Shown: positions 26,029-36,191, counted from the first letter of the stretch. The stretch: 64,000 nucleotides of DNA from Marinobacter sp. F4218 (GCF_019443085.1 NZ_JAHZIL010000003.1:248001-312000), one strand, 5' to 3'. Notes: generated by a model not told the origin, from the letters alone. Numbers and translations: made by a program.

Positions 26029-26376
26029 TCAGCGAGCCAGCAGATTCTCAAGCATGCCAGTGATGGCCTGAAACTCCGATTCGATGGCATCCACCGTAGC
26101 GGGCGCGTCCTCCAGGCGTTGCTCCTTGCCCGCCGTTTCCGCTACCCGGCAAAGCTCGCCAAGCTGCGGTGCCCCGATGTTGATGCAGCTGCCCTTGAAG
26201 CTGTGAGCCATATGGGCGAGCGCTTCGGCGTCCTGAACATCGACCGCTCGTTTCAGTCCGGCAATTCGTTCGCGGGAATCGCTGAGAAATGTGTGTATCA
26301 GCACTTCAAACTCTTCATCCATGACCTCCTGAAGCTCAGCCAGTGCTTCTTCGTCAAGGTGTGGTGTTGCACTCAT
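26029..26376 (-). CDS. hptB: Histidine phosphotransfer protein HptB
   Basis: The 115-residue protein is a single Hpt domain with phospho-site H58 in HMAHSFKGSCINIGA. In Pseudomonas aeruginosa, HptB takes phosphate from several hybrid kinases and passes it to HsbR. Here it is followed upstream by hsbR and hsbA in the same order as PA3345-PA3347. The ends of hsbR and hptB are 27 bases apart, so one operon is likely. Naming rests on this synteny. Confidence 0.85.
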   Translation of the reverse strand: MSATPHLDEEALAELQEVMDEEFEVLIHTFLSDSRERIAGLKRAVDVQDAEALAHMAHSFKGSCINIGAPQLGELCRVAETAGKEQRLEDAPATVDAIESEFQAITGMLENLLAR

Positions 26377-26403
26377 ACCAACCCCCTGTCTTTGAACCGG
26401 CTA

Positions 26404-28167
26404 TCACCGGTTTGTTGACGTCTGATCCGACGAGGCTCCGGAAAAATCCCAGTCGTAAACGATTTCGACATGATTACCCCGTTGGTGGAAGGTGACGGAT
26501 TCTGACAAGCGTTTCAATAGCAACAGCCCGCGCCCGGCATACCTGGCAGCTGAACCCGAACTCGCGTCTTCGCGCAGCATCGGGTGGTCCCTGAAGGCAA
26601 AACCCGGGCCGCTGTCCTCACAGATGACACGCAGTCGGCCTCCCGAGGGTTTCATGGAATGATGAAGACCGAAGCGGATGTAATGCCCCTCAGTCCGCGT
26701 CAGTCTGCGCCGACGCTCCTCATAGTAGCGTCCGAACCCCTCGGGGGAGTGTTTCCACTCTGATGGCAAGGCCAGTACGCCGTGCTCCAGGGCATTATTG
26801 TACAGTTCCGCGAGCAAGGTGTAGATTTCGCCGCTCTTGCGCCGAAGCCCCGGCACTTCCATACAGATGTGGAGCAACAGCGGCAAGGGACTGAAATCCC
26901 CCAGCGTTCGTTCTCGGATTTCATAGGTGCAATGCCACTCGGTGGGGCCCGGTCGGGCCGACGGCGGATTGCGGTCCGGAATCGCTGAAATGCCGGCCTC
27001 GTCCACCATTTCAAGGCAGCATAGGGTGAGATCATCACCCTCTCCGTCGCCGCCCCTGAACCGATGTACAGCGCCCATGAGTGCGTCAAAGGGGTGTTGG
27101 TCAGCTCCCTGCGCCTCCAATACCCGGCAGATTCCGGCTTCCCCGAAGAGTTCCCCCTGCGCGTTGCGCGACTCCAGAAATCCGTCGGTCATCATCAGCA
27201 GCCGGTCACCAGGCCTGGTGGCCAGTGTTTCCATTTCCGCATCAAACTGATCCGGGGCCAGTATTCCCAGAGGTAGATGCCGGGACGGCAAGACCTGAGG
27301 CTCCCCCGTTTCCCGGATCAGCCAGCCGTCCGGCAGGCCACCATTCCAGAACCGGAGCTGGTCGAGCTTGAAATCCGCCTCAATCATGCCGGCGCAACAG
27401 AACATGCCAGTAGGGAGAATCTGCTTGAGCTTCTGGTTGATCTCCCGGAGCACATCGGCGCTCTTGAAGCCCTTGCACGCCATGCCGTAGAAAATCTCGG
27501 CCATCGGCATGGCGCCAATGGCCGCCGGTAACCCATGGCCTGTGAAATCGCCGATGAAGATCAGCATGCCCCCCGCCGGGCGCGGCGCCGCGAACAGAAC
27601 GTCACCGTTGAAGATGGTCAGTGGCGAGGCGTGATAGCGGATGTTGAAGGCGTCGAGGCAGCCGGTATGGGCTACGTTGTCAAAAACCCGTTTGGCGACC
27701 TTCTGTTCTTCCAGCAGTTGTTGATTGCGCTCCCTGATCAGATCCCGCTGATCCGACAGGGTTTGGTGCATGAGCCGCATCCGATTGAAGGCGTTAATTT
27801 TTGCTTCGATGATGGTTCGGTTGTAGGGCTTACTCAAAAAATCATCGCCACCCGCCTCCAGACAGCGCGCCAGCGCGCCCGCCTCGGAGAGCGAGGTCAG
27901 AAAAATCAGGGGCACCATCCGCTCCCCTGCCAGTTGCTTGATCTGGCGTGCGGCCTCCATGCCATCCATTACGGGCATGAGCGCATCGAGCAGTACGATG
28001 TCCGGATCGGATTCCCGGAACAGCCTTACCGCCTCCGCACCGTTGCTGACATCGAAAACACTGTGGCCAAGCCGCTTGACGAGTGTTTTGAGAATAAGGC
28101 GATCGGTGTCGCTGTCATCGGCGATAAGAATCTTGAGCGGCCTTGATTCGGCAACAGACTCGTCCAC
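26404..28167 (-). CDS. hsbR: HsbR: receiver / PP2C-type phosphatase / anti-sigma kinase fusion
   Basis: The 587-residue protein has three parts. A receiver domain has D61 in VLLDALMPVMDG. A SpoIIE-type PP2C phosphatase (about 180-395) carries IGDFTGHGLPAAIGAMP and MMTDGFLE. A C-terminal GHKL ATPase (about 440-580) has ELYNNALEHGV and CEDSGPGFAF. In Pseudomonas this switch protein phosphorylates or dephosphorylates HsbA depending on HptB input. The start is a GTG at 28167 with only a weak GGGG upstream. It stands between hsbA and hptB. Confidence 0.9.
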   Translation of the reverse strand: MDESVAESRPLKILIADDSDTDRLILKTLVKRLGHSVFDVSNGAEAVRLFRESDPDIVLLDALMPVMDGMEAARQIKQLAGERMVPLIFLTSLSEAGALARCLEAGGDDFLSKPYNRTIIEAKINAFNRMRLMHQTLSDQRDLIRERNQQLLEEQKVAKRVFDNVAHTGCLDAFNIRYHASPLTIFNGDVLFAAPRPAGGMLIFIGDFTGHGLPAAIGAMPMAEIFYGMACKGFKSADVLREINQKLKQILPTGMFCCAGMIEADFKLDQLRFWNGGLPDGWLIRETGEPQVLPSRHLPLGILAPDQFDAEMETLATRPGDRLLMMTDGFLESRNAQGELFGEAGICRVLEAQGADQHPFDALMGAVHRFRGGDGEGDDLTLCCLEMVDEAGISAIPDRNPPSARPGPTEWHCTYEIRERTLGDFSPLPLLLHICMEVPGLRRKSGEIYTLLAELYNNALEHGVLALPSEWKHSPEGFGRYYEERRRRLTRTEGHYIRFGLHHSMKPSGGRLRVICEDSGPGFAFRDHPMLREDASSGSAARYAGRGLLLLKRLSESVTFHQRGNHVEIVYDWDFSGASSDQTSTNR

Positions 28168-28194
28168 TATGAGGCCCCGAACGGTTTGAGTGAA

Positions 28195-28500
28195 TCACCT
28201 GATGGCGAACAGCTGCTCGAAATTGGAAATGGAAAGGATGCGGCGAACGTCGTTGTTGCAGTTTTCTATGGCAATCCGGGCACCATCGCCGCCAGCATAA
28301 TCCCTGAGCAACAGCAACATCCCCAGTGCCGAACTGTCCAGATAGGTTGTTTCAGACAGATCTACGACGTAGTTACGGACTTTTTCGTCGCCATGCTCGT
28401 AGGCATCGCGGAAGGCCTGGTGGGTACTGAAATCAAAACGTCCCTCAATACTGATGATCAGAGTCTGGCCATCCTCTCCGCGACGTGTCTGAATCGGCAT
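28195..28500 (-). CDS. hsbA: Anti-anti-sigma factor HsbA (STAS domain)
   Basis: The 101-residue STAS domain protein has the phospho-site region TTYLDSSALGMLLLL, with S56 and S57 the likely target of HsbR. Pseudomonas HsbA binds FlgM when unphosphorylated and the diguanylate cyclase HsbD when phosphorylated, linking motility and biofilm. ATG 28500 is preceded by a strong GGAGG; a longer frame to 28620 is not supported. It lies 122 bases after fliJ and 27 before hsbR. Confidence 0.88.
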   Translation of the reverse strand: MPIQTRRGEDGQTLIISIEGRFDFSTHQAFRDAYEHGDEKVRNYVVDLSETTYLDSSALGMLLLLRDYAGGDGARIAIENCNNDVRRILSISNFEQLFAIR

Positions 28501-28622
28501 TCCGAAACCTCCGAAGGTGTCACTGGCAGCATTGGCCGCCGGTTTTTTACGTGGATCATCTTCGGGTAAGAATAGCCCAACGCGTCTAAAATGCACCTGC
28601 GGCGAGTTGATGCAACGCAAAT

Positions 28623-29066
28623 TTATCGCTGGCGACGGGCGAAGGCGCGGCCGGCTGCCTCATCCGACAACTTCTGCTCACGCAGGTCCTGATCCCGCTG
28701 TTCCTGGCGACGACAGGTTTCGATATATTTTTCCATCCCCCGGCGGCGTTCCCAGGCCTGTTGCCAGTCCAGCCTTCGCGCCTCAAACACCTGCTCAGCC
28801 TGGTCCAGTTGCCTCTGCTGCTGAAGGATCACCTGATCCAGTTGGGCGATGAATGCCTGCCAGGCCTGCAAGCGGCTGACGGGCACCACGCCCTGCTGGC
28901 TGTGTCGAATCTGGTCGCGGTATTCCTGCTGATACCGGTTCAGGTTGTCGACCTGTTCCCGTTGCTGCTCCACGACACTGCGGGCCTCTCCCATCCGTTC
29001 CAGGGCCTGCTGCTCCTTGCGCTCCTCCAGGGACAGCACCACTTCCAGACGTCGGGAACGCAGCAT
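28623..29066 (-). CDS. fliJ: Flagellar export chaperone/stalk protein FliJ
   Basis: The 147-residue, highly charged protein is predicted to be almost all coiled coil (Gln-, Glu-, Arg-rich). It starts RLEVVLSLEERKEQQALERM, typical of FliJ, which sits in the FliI hexamer like a rotary stalk. One base overlaps the fliI stop. It ends the fliE-J run. Confidence 0.88.
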   Translation of the reverse strand: MLRSRRLEVVLSLEERKEQQALERMGEARSVVEQQREQVDNLNRYQQEYRDQIRHSQQGVVPVSRLQAWQAFIAQLDQVILQQQRQLDQAEQVFEARRLDWQQAWERRRGMEKYIETCRRQEQRDQDLREQKLSDEAAGRAFARRQR

Positions 29067-30463
29067 CAGGCATTCCCCCTACCCGCGCCTGACTGGCTGT
29101 TGGGGGCGGCAGACTTCACGCGTTCGGGGGAGCGACGCTCCGGCACGACCGCCAGCAACTGCTCAATGCTTTCCTGCAACGGGGCACTCTCGTTCAGTCC
29201 CTGCTGCAGGAACTGGCCCATCCTGCCAATATGAGCGATGGCAAAATCGGTTTCCGGGTCAGACCCTTTGACATAAGCGCCCACGCTGATCAGATCCCGG
29301 GCCTGCTGGTAGCGAGAGTAGACCTGCTTGAAACGCTGGGCCCGCGAGAAGTGTTCGACGTCGGTCACCTGGGGCATGACCCGGCTGATCGAGGCTTCAA
29401 CATCAATGGCGGGGTAATGACCTTCCTCGGCCAGACGCCGAGACAGCACGATGTGGCCATCCAGAATGGCCCTCGCCGCATCGGCAATGGGATCCTGCTG
29501 ATCATCGCCTTCCGTCAGGACCGTATAGAAAGCGGTGATGGAACCGCCACCGGGCCGGCCATTGCCAGTACGTTCAACCAGTTGCGGTAATTTCGCAAAA
29601 ACAGAAGGCGGATAGCCCTTGGTGGCTGGCGGTTCCCCCACCGCCAGCGCAATTTCCCGCTGGGCCTGGGCGTAGCGGGTCAGCGAATCCATCAGCAGGA
29701 GCACCCGCTTGCCCTGATCCCGGTAATACTCCGCAATACGGGTGGTCAGCATCGCCGCACGCAGGCGCATCAGGGGGGAATCGTCAGCCGGGGAGGCAAC
29801 CACCACCGACCGGGACAGGCCCTCTTCCCCCAGAATATCCTCGATGAATTCCTTAACCTCCCGTCCACGCTCGCCAATAAGGCCCACCACGGTGATATCG
29901 GCGTCGGTAAAGCGGGTCATCATGCCCATCAGCATACTCTTGCCTACACCGCTGCCGGCGAACAGGCCCAGTCGCTGGCCCTGCCCCACCGTCAGAAGCG
30001 CGTTGATCGCGCGAATCCCCACATCCATGGAGTCCCTGACCGGAGCCCGATTCAGGGGGTTGATAATATCTCCGGACAAAGCCACCCGGGCTTCGGCCTG
30101 CAAGGGGCCCTTGCCGTCAAGCGGCTCACCGCTGCCGTCCACCACGCGACCGAGCATCTGTGGCCCCACCGGCACGCGGCTGGCTGCCGAAACCGGCACC
30201 ACCCGGGCCCCGGGCTTGAGGCCTTCGATGGCCGTGAGCGGCATCAGGTAAACCCTGTCATCCTCAAAACCGACCACTTCGGCTTCCACAGTGCCGGTTC
30301 CCTGACCCTGGATAACACAGCGGTCACCAACCACCATGGGGCAGCCAACGCACTCCAGTGTCAATCCGACCATGCGGGTCAGACGCCCGGACAATTCGGG
30401 TTCGGGATCGCCCCCGACGAAATCCTGGAAACGATTTAGACGATCAGCCAGACGAGAGGTCAT
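29066..30463 (-). CDS. fliI: Flagellum-specific ATPase FliI
   Basis: From ATG 30463 the protein has 465 residues. The Walker A is [13 protein letters not shown] and Walker [41 protein letters not shown] (short core LLLMDSLTR), the signature of type III export ATPases. It energises export with FliH and FliJ. The chosen start overlaps fliH by 20 bases and has GAGG nearby; an earlier start at 30511 is possible. Confidence 0.95.
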   Translation of the reverse strand: MTSRLADRLNRFQDFVGGDPEPELSGRLTRMVGLTLECVGCPMVVGDRCVIQGQGTGTVEAEVVGFEDDRVYLMPLTAIEGLKPGARVVPVSAASRVPVGPQMLGRVVDGSGEPLDGKGPLQAEARVALSGDIINPLNRAPVRDSMDVGIRAINALLTVGQGQRLGLFAGSGVGKSMLMGMMTRFTDADITVVGLIGERGREVKEFIEDILGEEGLSRSVVVASPADDSPLMRLRAAMLTTRIAEYYRDQGKRVLLLMDSLTRYAQAQREIALAVGEPPATKGYPPSVFAKLPQLVERTGNGRPGGGSITAFYTVLTEGDDQQDPIADAARAILDGHIVLSRRLAEEGHYPAIDVEASISRVMPQVTDVEHFSRAQRFKQVYSRYQQARDLISVGAYVKGSDPETDFAIAHIGRMGQFLQQGLNESAPLQESIEQLLAVVPERRSPERVKSAAPNSQSGAGRGNA

Positions 30464-31349
30464 CGCCCTCACCTGTATCATCATCACGCTCGCCCGGACG
30501 CCCGGCGTCACCCTCTTCCCCGGCGTCGGTCGAGCTCAGCACATCACGCTGGAAATCGGTCAGGTCGCCCATCAGCGCATCCAGTTCCTCGACTTCCCCG
30601 CTCTCGCCTTCGCCAGCCTGCTGGTCGAGCATAGTCTGTACTGCGCGCTGGAAACGTTTCTCGACGGTAAAATCCACCAGGCTGTGACGCGTCTCCACCC
30701 GGCAGCCCCCGGGCAGGATGCCGTCGTCTTCAACAACCGATGCCTGGGTTTCCAGACGCACCATCACCTCCCGTACGAGTTCACTGTCGTCGGGATGGAT
30801 TTGGATCCGGAGGTTTTCCGCGGTCGAAGGCAGGGCATCCAGGGCCCTGCGGACCACGCTTTGAATTTGCGAGGAATCGATGGTCAGCTCCCGGAACACG
30901 ACCGCTCGGGCCAGAACCGTGGTGAGGTTCACCAGCGCACTTTCGATCTCGTCCTCGTGACGACGGATCGGCAACAGCAATTCACCCATCAGGTGTTCCA
31001 GGCGGTCGAGCCTTGCGTCCACTTCCTTCCGGGTGTCCTCGTAAGCCTGCTTTTCGCCCTGCTCACGACCTTCGGCCAGGCCGGATTTCATCCCTTCGTC
31101 ATGGCCCTGCTCGCGGCCTTCGGCCAGGCCGGCCTGATAGCCTTCCTCCCGGCCCTCGTTATAGCCGTCTTCCCTAGCCGCCTTGCGAATTTCACTGATA
31201 TCGGCGGCCGTCAGCGGTTTGACGTTGCGCTCTTCTTCCCGGGCCACTTCATTGCCATGGCCGTCCAGCAGCGGCAACTCCCAGCGCTCATAGGCTGTGA
31301 GTTGTTCCTTGGGAATCCGGTTGAGGTCCTTGGAGGAGTCTTTCATCAC
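30444..31349 (-). CDS. fliH: Flagellar assembly protein FliH
   Basis: The 301-residue protein has a helical middle rich in Glu-Gly repeats of the form [18 protein letters not shown] (about 75-115), the GxxxG-rich stretch typical of FliH. A C-terminal domain resembles the peripheral stalk of V-type ATPases, and the end is acidic. It regulates FliI. ATG overlaps the fliG stop by four bases. Confidence 0.92.
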   Translation of the reverse strand: MMKDSSKDLNRIPKEQLTAYERWELPLLDGHGNEVAREEERNVKPLTAADISEIRKAAREDGYNEGREEGYQAGLAEGREQGHDEGMKSGLAEGREQGEKQAYEDTRKEVDARLDRLEHLMGELLLPIRRHEDEIESALVNLTTVLARAVVFRELTIDSSQIQSVVRRALDALPSTAENLRIQIHPDDSELVREVMVRLETQASVVEDDGILPGGCRVETRHSLVDFTVEKRFQRAVQTMLDQQAGEGESGEVEELDALMGDLTDFQRDVLSSTDAGEEGDAGRPGERDDDTGEGDDLSSG

Positions 31350-32389
31350 ATCATTTCTTCGCCAGCACCACCGAGTGAGATTTCACCCGCTTCGGCCATG
31401 CGTCGGGCCACCGTAATAATATCCTTCTGGGCCGCTTCGACTTCGCTGACCTTGACCGGGCCCTTCGCTTCGAGGTCATCCTGCAACAGCTCGGCCGCAC
31501 GCTTGGACATGTTCTTGAAGATCTTTTCCTGAACTGCGTCATCGGCACCCTTGAGCGCCACGACCAGAACTTCGGACGAGACTTCGCGAAGCAGTGCCTG
31601 GATGCCGCGATCGTCAATGTCCTTCAGGTTGTCAAAGACAAACATCAGGTCTTCAATGGTCGACGCCAGGTCCGGATCCATCTCCTTGATGGAATCCATC
31701 AGATTGCCTTCGATGCTGCGGTCCATGAAGTTCATGATGTCCGCGGCCCGCTTGATACCGCCGATCCGGCTGGTCTGGGCGGCGGAACCACCAGAGAACT
31801 GCTTCTCGAGGATATCGTTCAGCTCCTGCAGCGCCTGGGGCTGAATGCTCTCCAGGGAGGCCACGCGCATCATCACGTCCAGCCGGACCTTGTCGTCCAG
31901 TGTCGCCAGAATCTCGGCAGCCTGATCCGGGTCGAGATACGAGATTACAATGGCCTGAATCTGCGGGTGCTCGTAACGGATAATGTCACCGACGGCACGG
32001 GGCTCCATCCACTTGAGCGTGTCGAGGCCCGTGGTATTGCCGCCGATCAGGATACGGTCAATCAGGCTCGCGGCCTTGTCGTCGCCGAGGGCCTGGGTAA
32101 GCATGGCTCGAATGTAATCGTCGTTGCCGACACCAAGGCCGGTCTGTCCGCCAACCGCATCTACAAACTGATTCAGCACGAAGGTGACGTCGTCTTTGCT
32201 GACGTCTTTCATCTGGGCCATCGCCACACCGACGCGCTGGACCTCCTTGGGACCCATGTGCTTCAGAACCTCGGCTGCATCCGCCTCACCCAGGGACATC
32301 AACAGAATCGCGGCCTGTTCTACCCTCGGGATCTTGCGCTGCGGTTTCTGGGGCGCGGCCACGCCCTGCTGGTTGTCTTGATCAGTCAT
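31346..32389 (-). CDS. fliG: Flagellar motor switch protein FliG
   Basis: The 347-residue protein has the three FliG domains, including VEQAAILLMSLGEADAAEVLKHM at the start and LMFVFDNLKDIDDRGIQALLREV in the torque-generating C-domain with its charged ridge. It contacts FliF, FliM and the stator. It overlaps fliF by 8 bases and fliH by 4. Confidence 0.97.
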   Translation of the reverse strand: MTDQDNQQGVAAPQKPQRKIPRVEQAAILLMSLGEADAAEVLKHMGPKEVQRVGVAMAQMKDVSKDDVTFVLNQFVDAVGGQTGLGVGNDDYIRAMLTQALGDDKAASLIDRILIGGNTTGLDTLKWMEPRAVGDIIRYEHPQIQAIVISYLDPDQAAEILATLDDKVRLDVMMRVASLESIQPQALQELNDILEKQFSGGSAAQTSRIGGIKRAADIMNFMDRSIEGNLMDSIKEMDPDLASTIEDLMFVFDNLKDIDDRGIQALLREVSSEVLVVALKGADDAVQEKIFKNMSKRAAELLQDDLEAKGPVKVSEVEAAQKDIITVARRMAEAGEISLGGAGEEMM

Positions 32390-34088
32390 CGACGTTCACC
32401 CACTGGCGCATGACCTGGGCCACCCGGGCCGGGTCCTCTGCAATCAGGCCTTTCAAAGCGTTGAGTTGCCTATCATAGCTGCCCGTCGCACCCGGCAAAA
32501 GCAGATCATCCTGGGCCGACATTGCCTCGCGCAGCTCTGCTCCCCCGTCGATGCCGTCCAGCTCACCGTACCCATGATCACCCTGAGCCCCGCCCCTCTC
32601 GCGCTGGCCACCACCGGACAGACTCTTCAGGGCAGGACGCAACAGGCCGAGCACCAGAACCAGAATGACCAGCCCCGCCAACACCTGCTTCATCAGGTCC
32701 CAGAACCAGGGCTGCTCCCAGAAGCCCGGCGCTTCGAACTCAATCGCCTCTTCCGGCGCGAACGCCGTGTTCATCACCGTAACACTGTCGCCGCGAGCGG
32801 CCGAATACCCCACCGCATCACGCACCAGCATACTCAGACGCTGCAGTTCCTGTTCGGGCCACGGCTGGTAGCTCACTTCACCGGTCTGCGGGTTCACCAC
32901 TTTCATGTCGTCCACGGCCAGTGCGACGGTCACCCGCTTGATGCGGCCCAACTCCTGGCGCACGTAGCTGACCGTTCGATCCATCTCGTAATTACGGGTG
33001 GACTCACGGCGCACATCTACCGGCTGACTGGCCCGCTGCTCTTCACCGGTATCGTCGTTAGCCTGCTCGGGAACCGTCGCATCCGCCGGCGGCTGATTGG
33101 ACAGGGCACCCGGGATGCCAAGGGCGCCGCCACCGGGCACCCGCTGTTCGCTCATTTCCCGCTCACTGCGCACCGCCTGCTGCTCCGGATTGAACAGCTC
33201 CTCTGCCTGTTCCACCGATGAAAAATCCAGATCTGCTGACACCTCAGCACGGTAACGCCCCTCCCCGACGATGGGCGCTATGAGCGACGTCACCCGCCGG
33301 GTCAGCCGTTCCTCAACCTTCGAGGTGTACTCATACTGGTCCTGCATTCGATCGGTCTCGCCCTGACCTTCCATACCGGTAAGCAGGCTGCCGTTCTGAT
33401 CCACCACGGTGACGCTTTCTTTTTTCATCATGGGAATGCTGCCGGCCACCAGGTTCACCACCGCACTGATCTGCTCCTGCTCCGGACGACGGCCAGCAAA
33501 GACCTCGAGGAACACGGACGCAGATGGCTCGCGGGCATCGCGAACAAACACCGAGCGCTCGGGGATGGCCAGGTGGACACGGGCGCTGCGCACCCCACGC
33601 ATGGCGCCAATGGTACGGGCAAGTTCACCCTCGAGGCCACGGCGATAACTGATGGTTTCCATGAACTGCGAGGTGCCCAGACCGCGATCCTGGTCGAGCA
33701 GTTCAAAGCCCATGGTCTTCTCGTCGGTGACACCTTCGGCAGCGAGCTTCAGGCGGGCGTTGTAGACCTGGTCAGACGGCACCAGGAGCGCACCACTCCG
33801 CGGATCCATCTTGTAGTCGATACCATTGCTTTCGAGAATCGCGGTGACGTCCTGCGGATTGTACGACGACAAATTCCCGACAACAGGCTGATAATTGGGC
33901 TCCTGTGCCCACAGGACGACGGCGACACCCAGCGCCACGCTGGCAGCCAGTCCAACCATCAGACCGATCTGCCGCAGCAGATTCAGACGGTTGAACCCCA
34001 AAAACATATCGTTGCCGCCCTCAGACACATCCGATGCCTGGGCCGCGGGAACATTCGATGAAGAGGTTTCTGCAGGAACGCTGGCCAT
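32382..34088 (-). CDS. fliF: Flagellar MS-ring protein FliF
   Basis: The 568-residue protein has membrane helices near residues 38-58 and 445-465. Ring-building motifs between them include LELLDQDRGLGTSQFMETISYRRGLEGELARTI-type sequence (core YRRGLEGELARTI) and ARVHLAIPERSVF. The C-terminal tail binds FliG. GGAG precedes the ATG. It is 15 bases after fliE. Confidence 0.97.
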   Translation of the reverse strand: MASVPAETSSSNVPAAQASDVSEGGNDMFLGFNRLNLLRQIGLMVGLAASVALGVAVVLWAQEPNYQPVVGNLSSYNPQDVTAILESNGIDYKMDPRSGALLVPSDQVYNARLKLAAEGVTDEKTMGFELLDQDRGLGTSQFMETISYRRGLEGELARTIGAMRGVRSARVHLAIPERSVFVRDAREPSASVFLEVFAGRRPEQEQISAVVNLVAGSIPMMKKESVTVVDQNGSLLTGMEGQGETDRMQDQYEYTSKVEERLTRRVTSLIAPIVGEGRYRAEVSADLDFSSVEQAEELFNPEQQAVRSEREMSEQRVPGGGALGIPGALSNQPPADATVPEQANDDTGEEQRASQPVDVRRESTRNYEMDRTVSYVRQELGRIKRVTVALAVDDMKVVNPQTGEVSYQPWPEQELQRLSMLVRDAVGYSAARGDSVTVMNTAFAPEEAIEFEAPGFWEQPWFWDLMKQVLAGLVILVLVLGLLRPALKSLSGGGQRERGGAQGDHGYGELDGIDGGAELREAMSAQDDLLLPGATGSYDRQLNALKGLIAEDPARVAQVMRQWVNVDD

Positions 34089-34103
34089 TTCTCTGCTCCG
34101 TTA

Positions 34104-34481
34104 TCAGATCGGCATGTTCATGATGTCTTCGTAGGCACGAACCACCCGGTTACGTACCTGGGTCAGCGCTTCAAAGGAGACAGAGGACTTCTGGGCCGCG
34201 ATCATTACCCTGGTGATGTCCACGTTGGGGTCACCCATCTCGTACGCGGTGCGCAGTTCGCTGGTATTCTGCTGAAGTTCGTTCACGTTGTTCACCGCTT
34301 TGCCCAGCATGTCGCTGAAGCTTGGAACTTCCTGCGTTTCGCGGGTTTCCTGAACCTGACGAGGACCGTCAATTCGACCCCGCACCGACTGATCCTGCTG
34401 AATCTGCTGATTCTGCATCATCTGTGAACGTAGTGAGCGGATGTCGGACAGAACACTGTTGATGTCGGCACGCTGGACCAT
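34104..34481 (-). CDS. fliE: Flagellar hook-basal body junction protein FliE
   Basis: The 125-residue protein has the FliE C-terminal region [21 protein letters not shown] and [22 protein letters not shown]. It joins the MS-ring to the rod. GGGAGAG precedes the ATG. It begins the fliE-F-G-H-I-J operon and has a sigma-54-type promoter 70-86 bases upstream. Confidence 0.95.
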   Translation of the reverse strand: MVQRADINSVLSDIRSLRSQMMQNQQIQQDQSVRGRIDGPRQVQETRETQEVPSFSDMLGKAVNNVNELQQNTSELRTAYEMGDPNVDITRVMIAAQKSSVSFEALTQVRNRVVRAYEDIMNMPI

Positions 34482-34550
34482 AACTCTCTCCCGATTCCGC
34501 CGCGCTGGGGGCGGCAGACTTACTCATGGAATTCTCATTACAGATCGTTT

Positions 34551-34567
34551 AGCAATGACTAGGCCAA
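34551..34567 (-). promoter_or_regulatory. Sigma-54 promoter candidate for fliE operon
   Basis: Minus strand TTGGCCTAGTCATTGCT has GG and GC at exact -24/-12 spacing with TTGC at -12. It lies 70-86 bases before the fliE ATG, in a 240-base gap. Confidence 0.75.
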
Positions 34568-34590
34568 GTAACTTTTATTGTTATTTTTCA

Positions 34591-34604
34591 ATGACTTAAT
34601 TGAC
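34591..34604. promoter_or_regulatory. FleQ-box-like site upstream of fliE promoter
   Basis: ATGACTTAATTGAC matches the published FleQ consensus GTCA-N-TAAATTGAC in about 10 of 14 positions. It starts 24 bases upstream of the -24 element, a place where FleQ or FleR could act on RpoN polymerase. Confidence 0.45.
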
Positions 34605-34672
34605 TTTCAGGATGCCTAAACCCAAGCCGTGACGGTCTTTTGACAGGAACGGACAAGGATCCGGAGGGGCAT

Positions 34673-34697
34673 AAAAAAAGGCACTCGAATGAGTGCC
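34673..34697 (-). terminator. Rho-independent terminator after fleR
   Basis: On the minus strand GGCACTC, loop ATTC and GAGTGCC are followed by seven T. It lies 25 bases after the fleR stop and separates fleSR from fliE. Confidence 0.92.
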
Positions 34698-34721
34698 CAA
34701 TGAAGGAGTCTTTGCCCGAGG

Positions 34722-36179
34722 TCAGGCCATGGCCAATTCGGAATCGAGATCGATACCGGCGTCGCGCATCTGAGCCAGTTTGTAACGGAGGGTCCGTGGA
34801 CTGATGCCAAGCTGCTCGGCTGCGCGATTTCGACGCCCGCGCTCCTGCTTGAGCGTCTGGATAATAATACGGAACTCCTGTTGCCTCAGATCATCCCCCA
34901 GGGATCCGGCCGCAAAAGATTCATCCGAATCCGGCTGCGACTGCTCATCACCCGCCCATTCACCGGAGCCCGGCTCAAACGCGCTCGCGGCTGGCCCAGC
35001 AAAAGACGGCGACTGCATCTGCGCAGGCGAGGTATCCGGTCTGCCCGTTATGCCAAGTTCCAGGCACAGGTCGCCGGCGTGAATGACGTTGCCCTGGTGC
35101 AAGACCAGCGCCCTCTGGATCGCATTGTCGAGTTCGCGCACGTTGCCCGGCCAGCGATGGCCCATCAACGCGTTTTTCGCATCGGCGGCAAAGGTAATCC
35201 CGGCCAGTTTCATCTTTCGGCAATGCTTTTTCAGAAGCGACGAGGCCAACGGCATGATATCCAGTGGTCTCTCTCGGAGAGGCTGCCAGTGCATGGGGAA
35301 TACCGTTAACCGGTAGTACAGGTCTTCCCGGAACTTGCCTTCGCGAACGTAATCTCCCAGGTCACGGTTCGTGGTAGCCACCACGCGCACATCCAGATCA
35401 ATGGTCTTTCGACCACCGACACGGTCCACCTCCCGCTCTTGCAGCACCCGCAGTAATTTCGACTGCAGACCCAGATCCATCTCAGAGATTTCATCCAACA
35501 GGATGGTTCCGCCATTAGCCTGCTCGAATTTGCCCGGGGACGACGCTACCGCTCCGGTAAACGCGCCCTTTTCATGGCCGAAAAGGATTGCCTCCAACAT
35601 ATTCTCCGGAATCGCCGCGCAATTGATGGCGACGAACGGCTGATCCGCCCGGGGGGACTGCTGATGGATGTAACGGGCGAGCACTTCCTTACCGGTTCCG
35701 CTCTCTCCGGAGATCATTACCGTAGAATCGCTACCGGCCACCTTGGTGGCCAACTGGAACATGCGCTTGCTGATCGGATCCTCCGCCACGGGGGCGTCTG
35801 CGGATTTCTGACGGGAACCGCCAACCACTTTACTGACGGCCTCAACCAGAACCTGAGGCTCGAACGGCTTGACCAGATAATCGATGGCGCCTGCCTGCAT
35901 GGCCGATACCGCATGATCAATCTGGCCATAGGCCGTAATCAGCATCATGGGCAGCCCCGGGTACAGACGCTGAACCTCGGAGAGTAACTCGTGGCCGGAC
36001 AGGCCCGGCATATTGACGTCGCTGACCACCATATCGACCGGCGCCTCAGCCAGGCGAGCCAATGCCTCGCGGGCATTGGAAGCTTCCCGAACCCGGAAGC
36101 GGGCAAGTTCCAGCGTTGTCACCAATGCCTCGCGCAGGTCATGGTCATCTTCAACAATCAGAATCTGGGCCTTGGCCAT
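34722..36179 (-). CDS. fleR: Sigma-54-dependent response regulator FleR
   Basis: The 485-residue protein has a receiver domain (1-120, acceptor in DMVVSDVNMPGLSG). The AAA+ domain (about 133-370) carries Walker A GESGTGKE, the sigma-54 contact loop GAFTGA and Walker B GTILLDEIS. A C-terminal Fis-type helix-turn-helix (RRNRAAEQLGISPRTLRYKL) follows. It activates mid-class flagellar genes with RpoN after phosphorylation by FleS. GGAGG precedes the ATG. It is 12 bases after fleS. Confidence 0.95.
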   Translation of the reverse strand: MAKAQILIVEDDHDLREALVTTLELARFRVREASNAREALARLAEAPVDMVVSDVNMPGLSGHELLSEVQRLYPGLPMMLITAYGQIDHAVSAMQAGAIDYLVKPFEPQVLVEAVSKVVGGSRQKSADAPVAEDPISKRMFQLATKVAGSDSTVMISGESGTGKEVLARYIHQQSPRADQPFVAINCAAIPENMLEAILFGHEKGAFTGAVASSPGKFEQANGGTILLDEISEMDLGLQSKLLRVLQEREVDRVGGRKTIDLDVRVVATTNRDLGDYVREGKFREDLYYRLTVFPMHWQPLRERPLDIMPLASSLLKKHCRKMKLAGITFAADAKNALMGHRWPGNVRELDNAIQRALVLHQGNVIHAGDLCLELGITGRPDTSPAQMQSPSFAGPAASAFEPGSGEWAGDEQSQPDSDESFAAGSLGDDLRQQEFRIIIQTLKQERGRRNRAAEQLGISPRTLRYKLAQMRDAGIDLDSELAMA

Positions 36180-36191
36180 GCTTGCCTCCGA

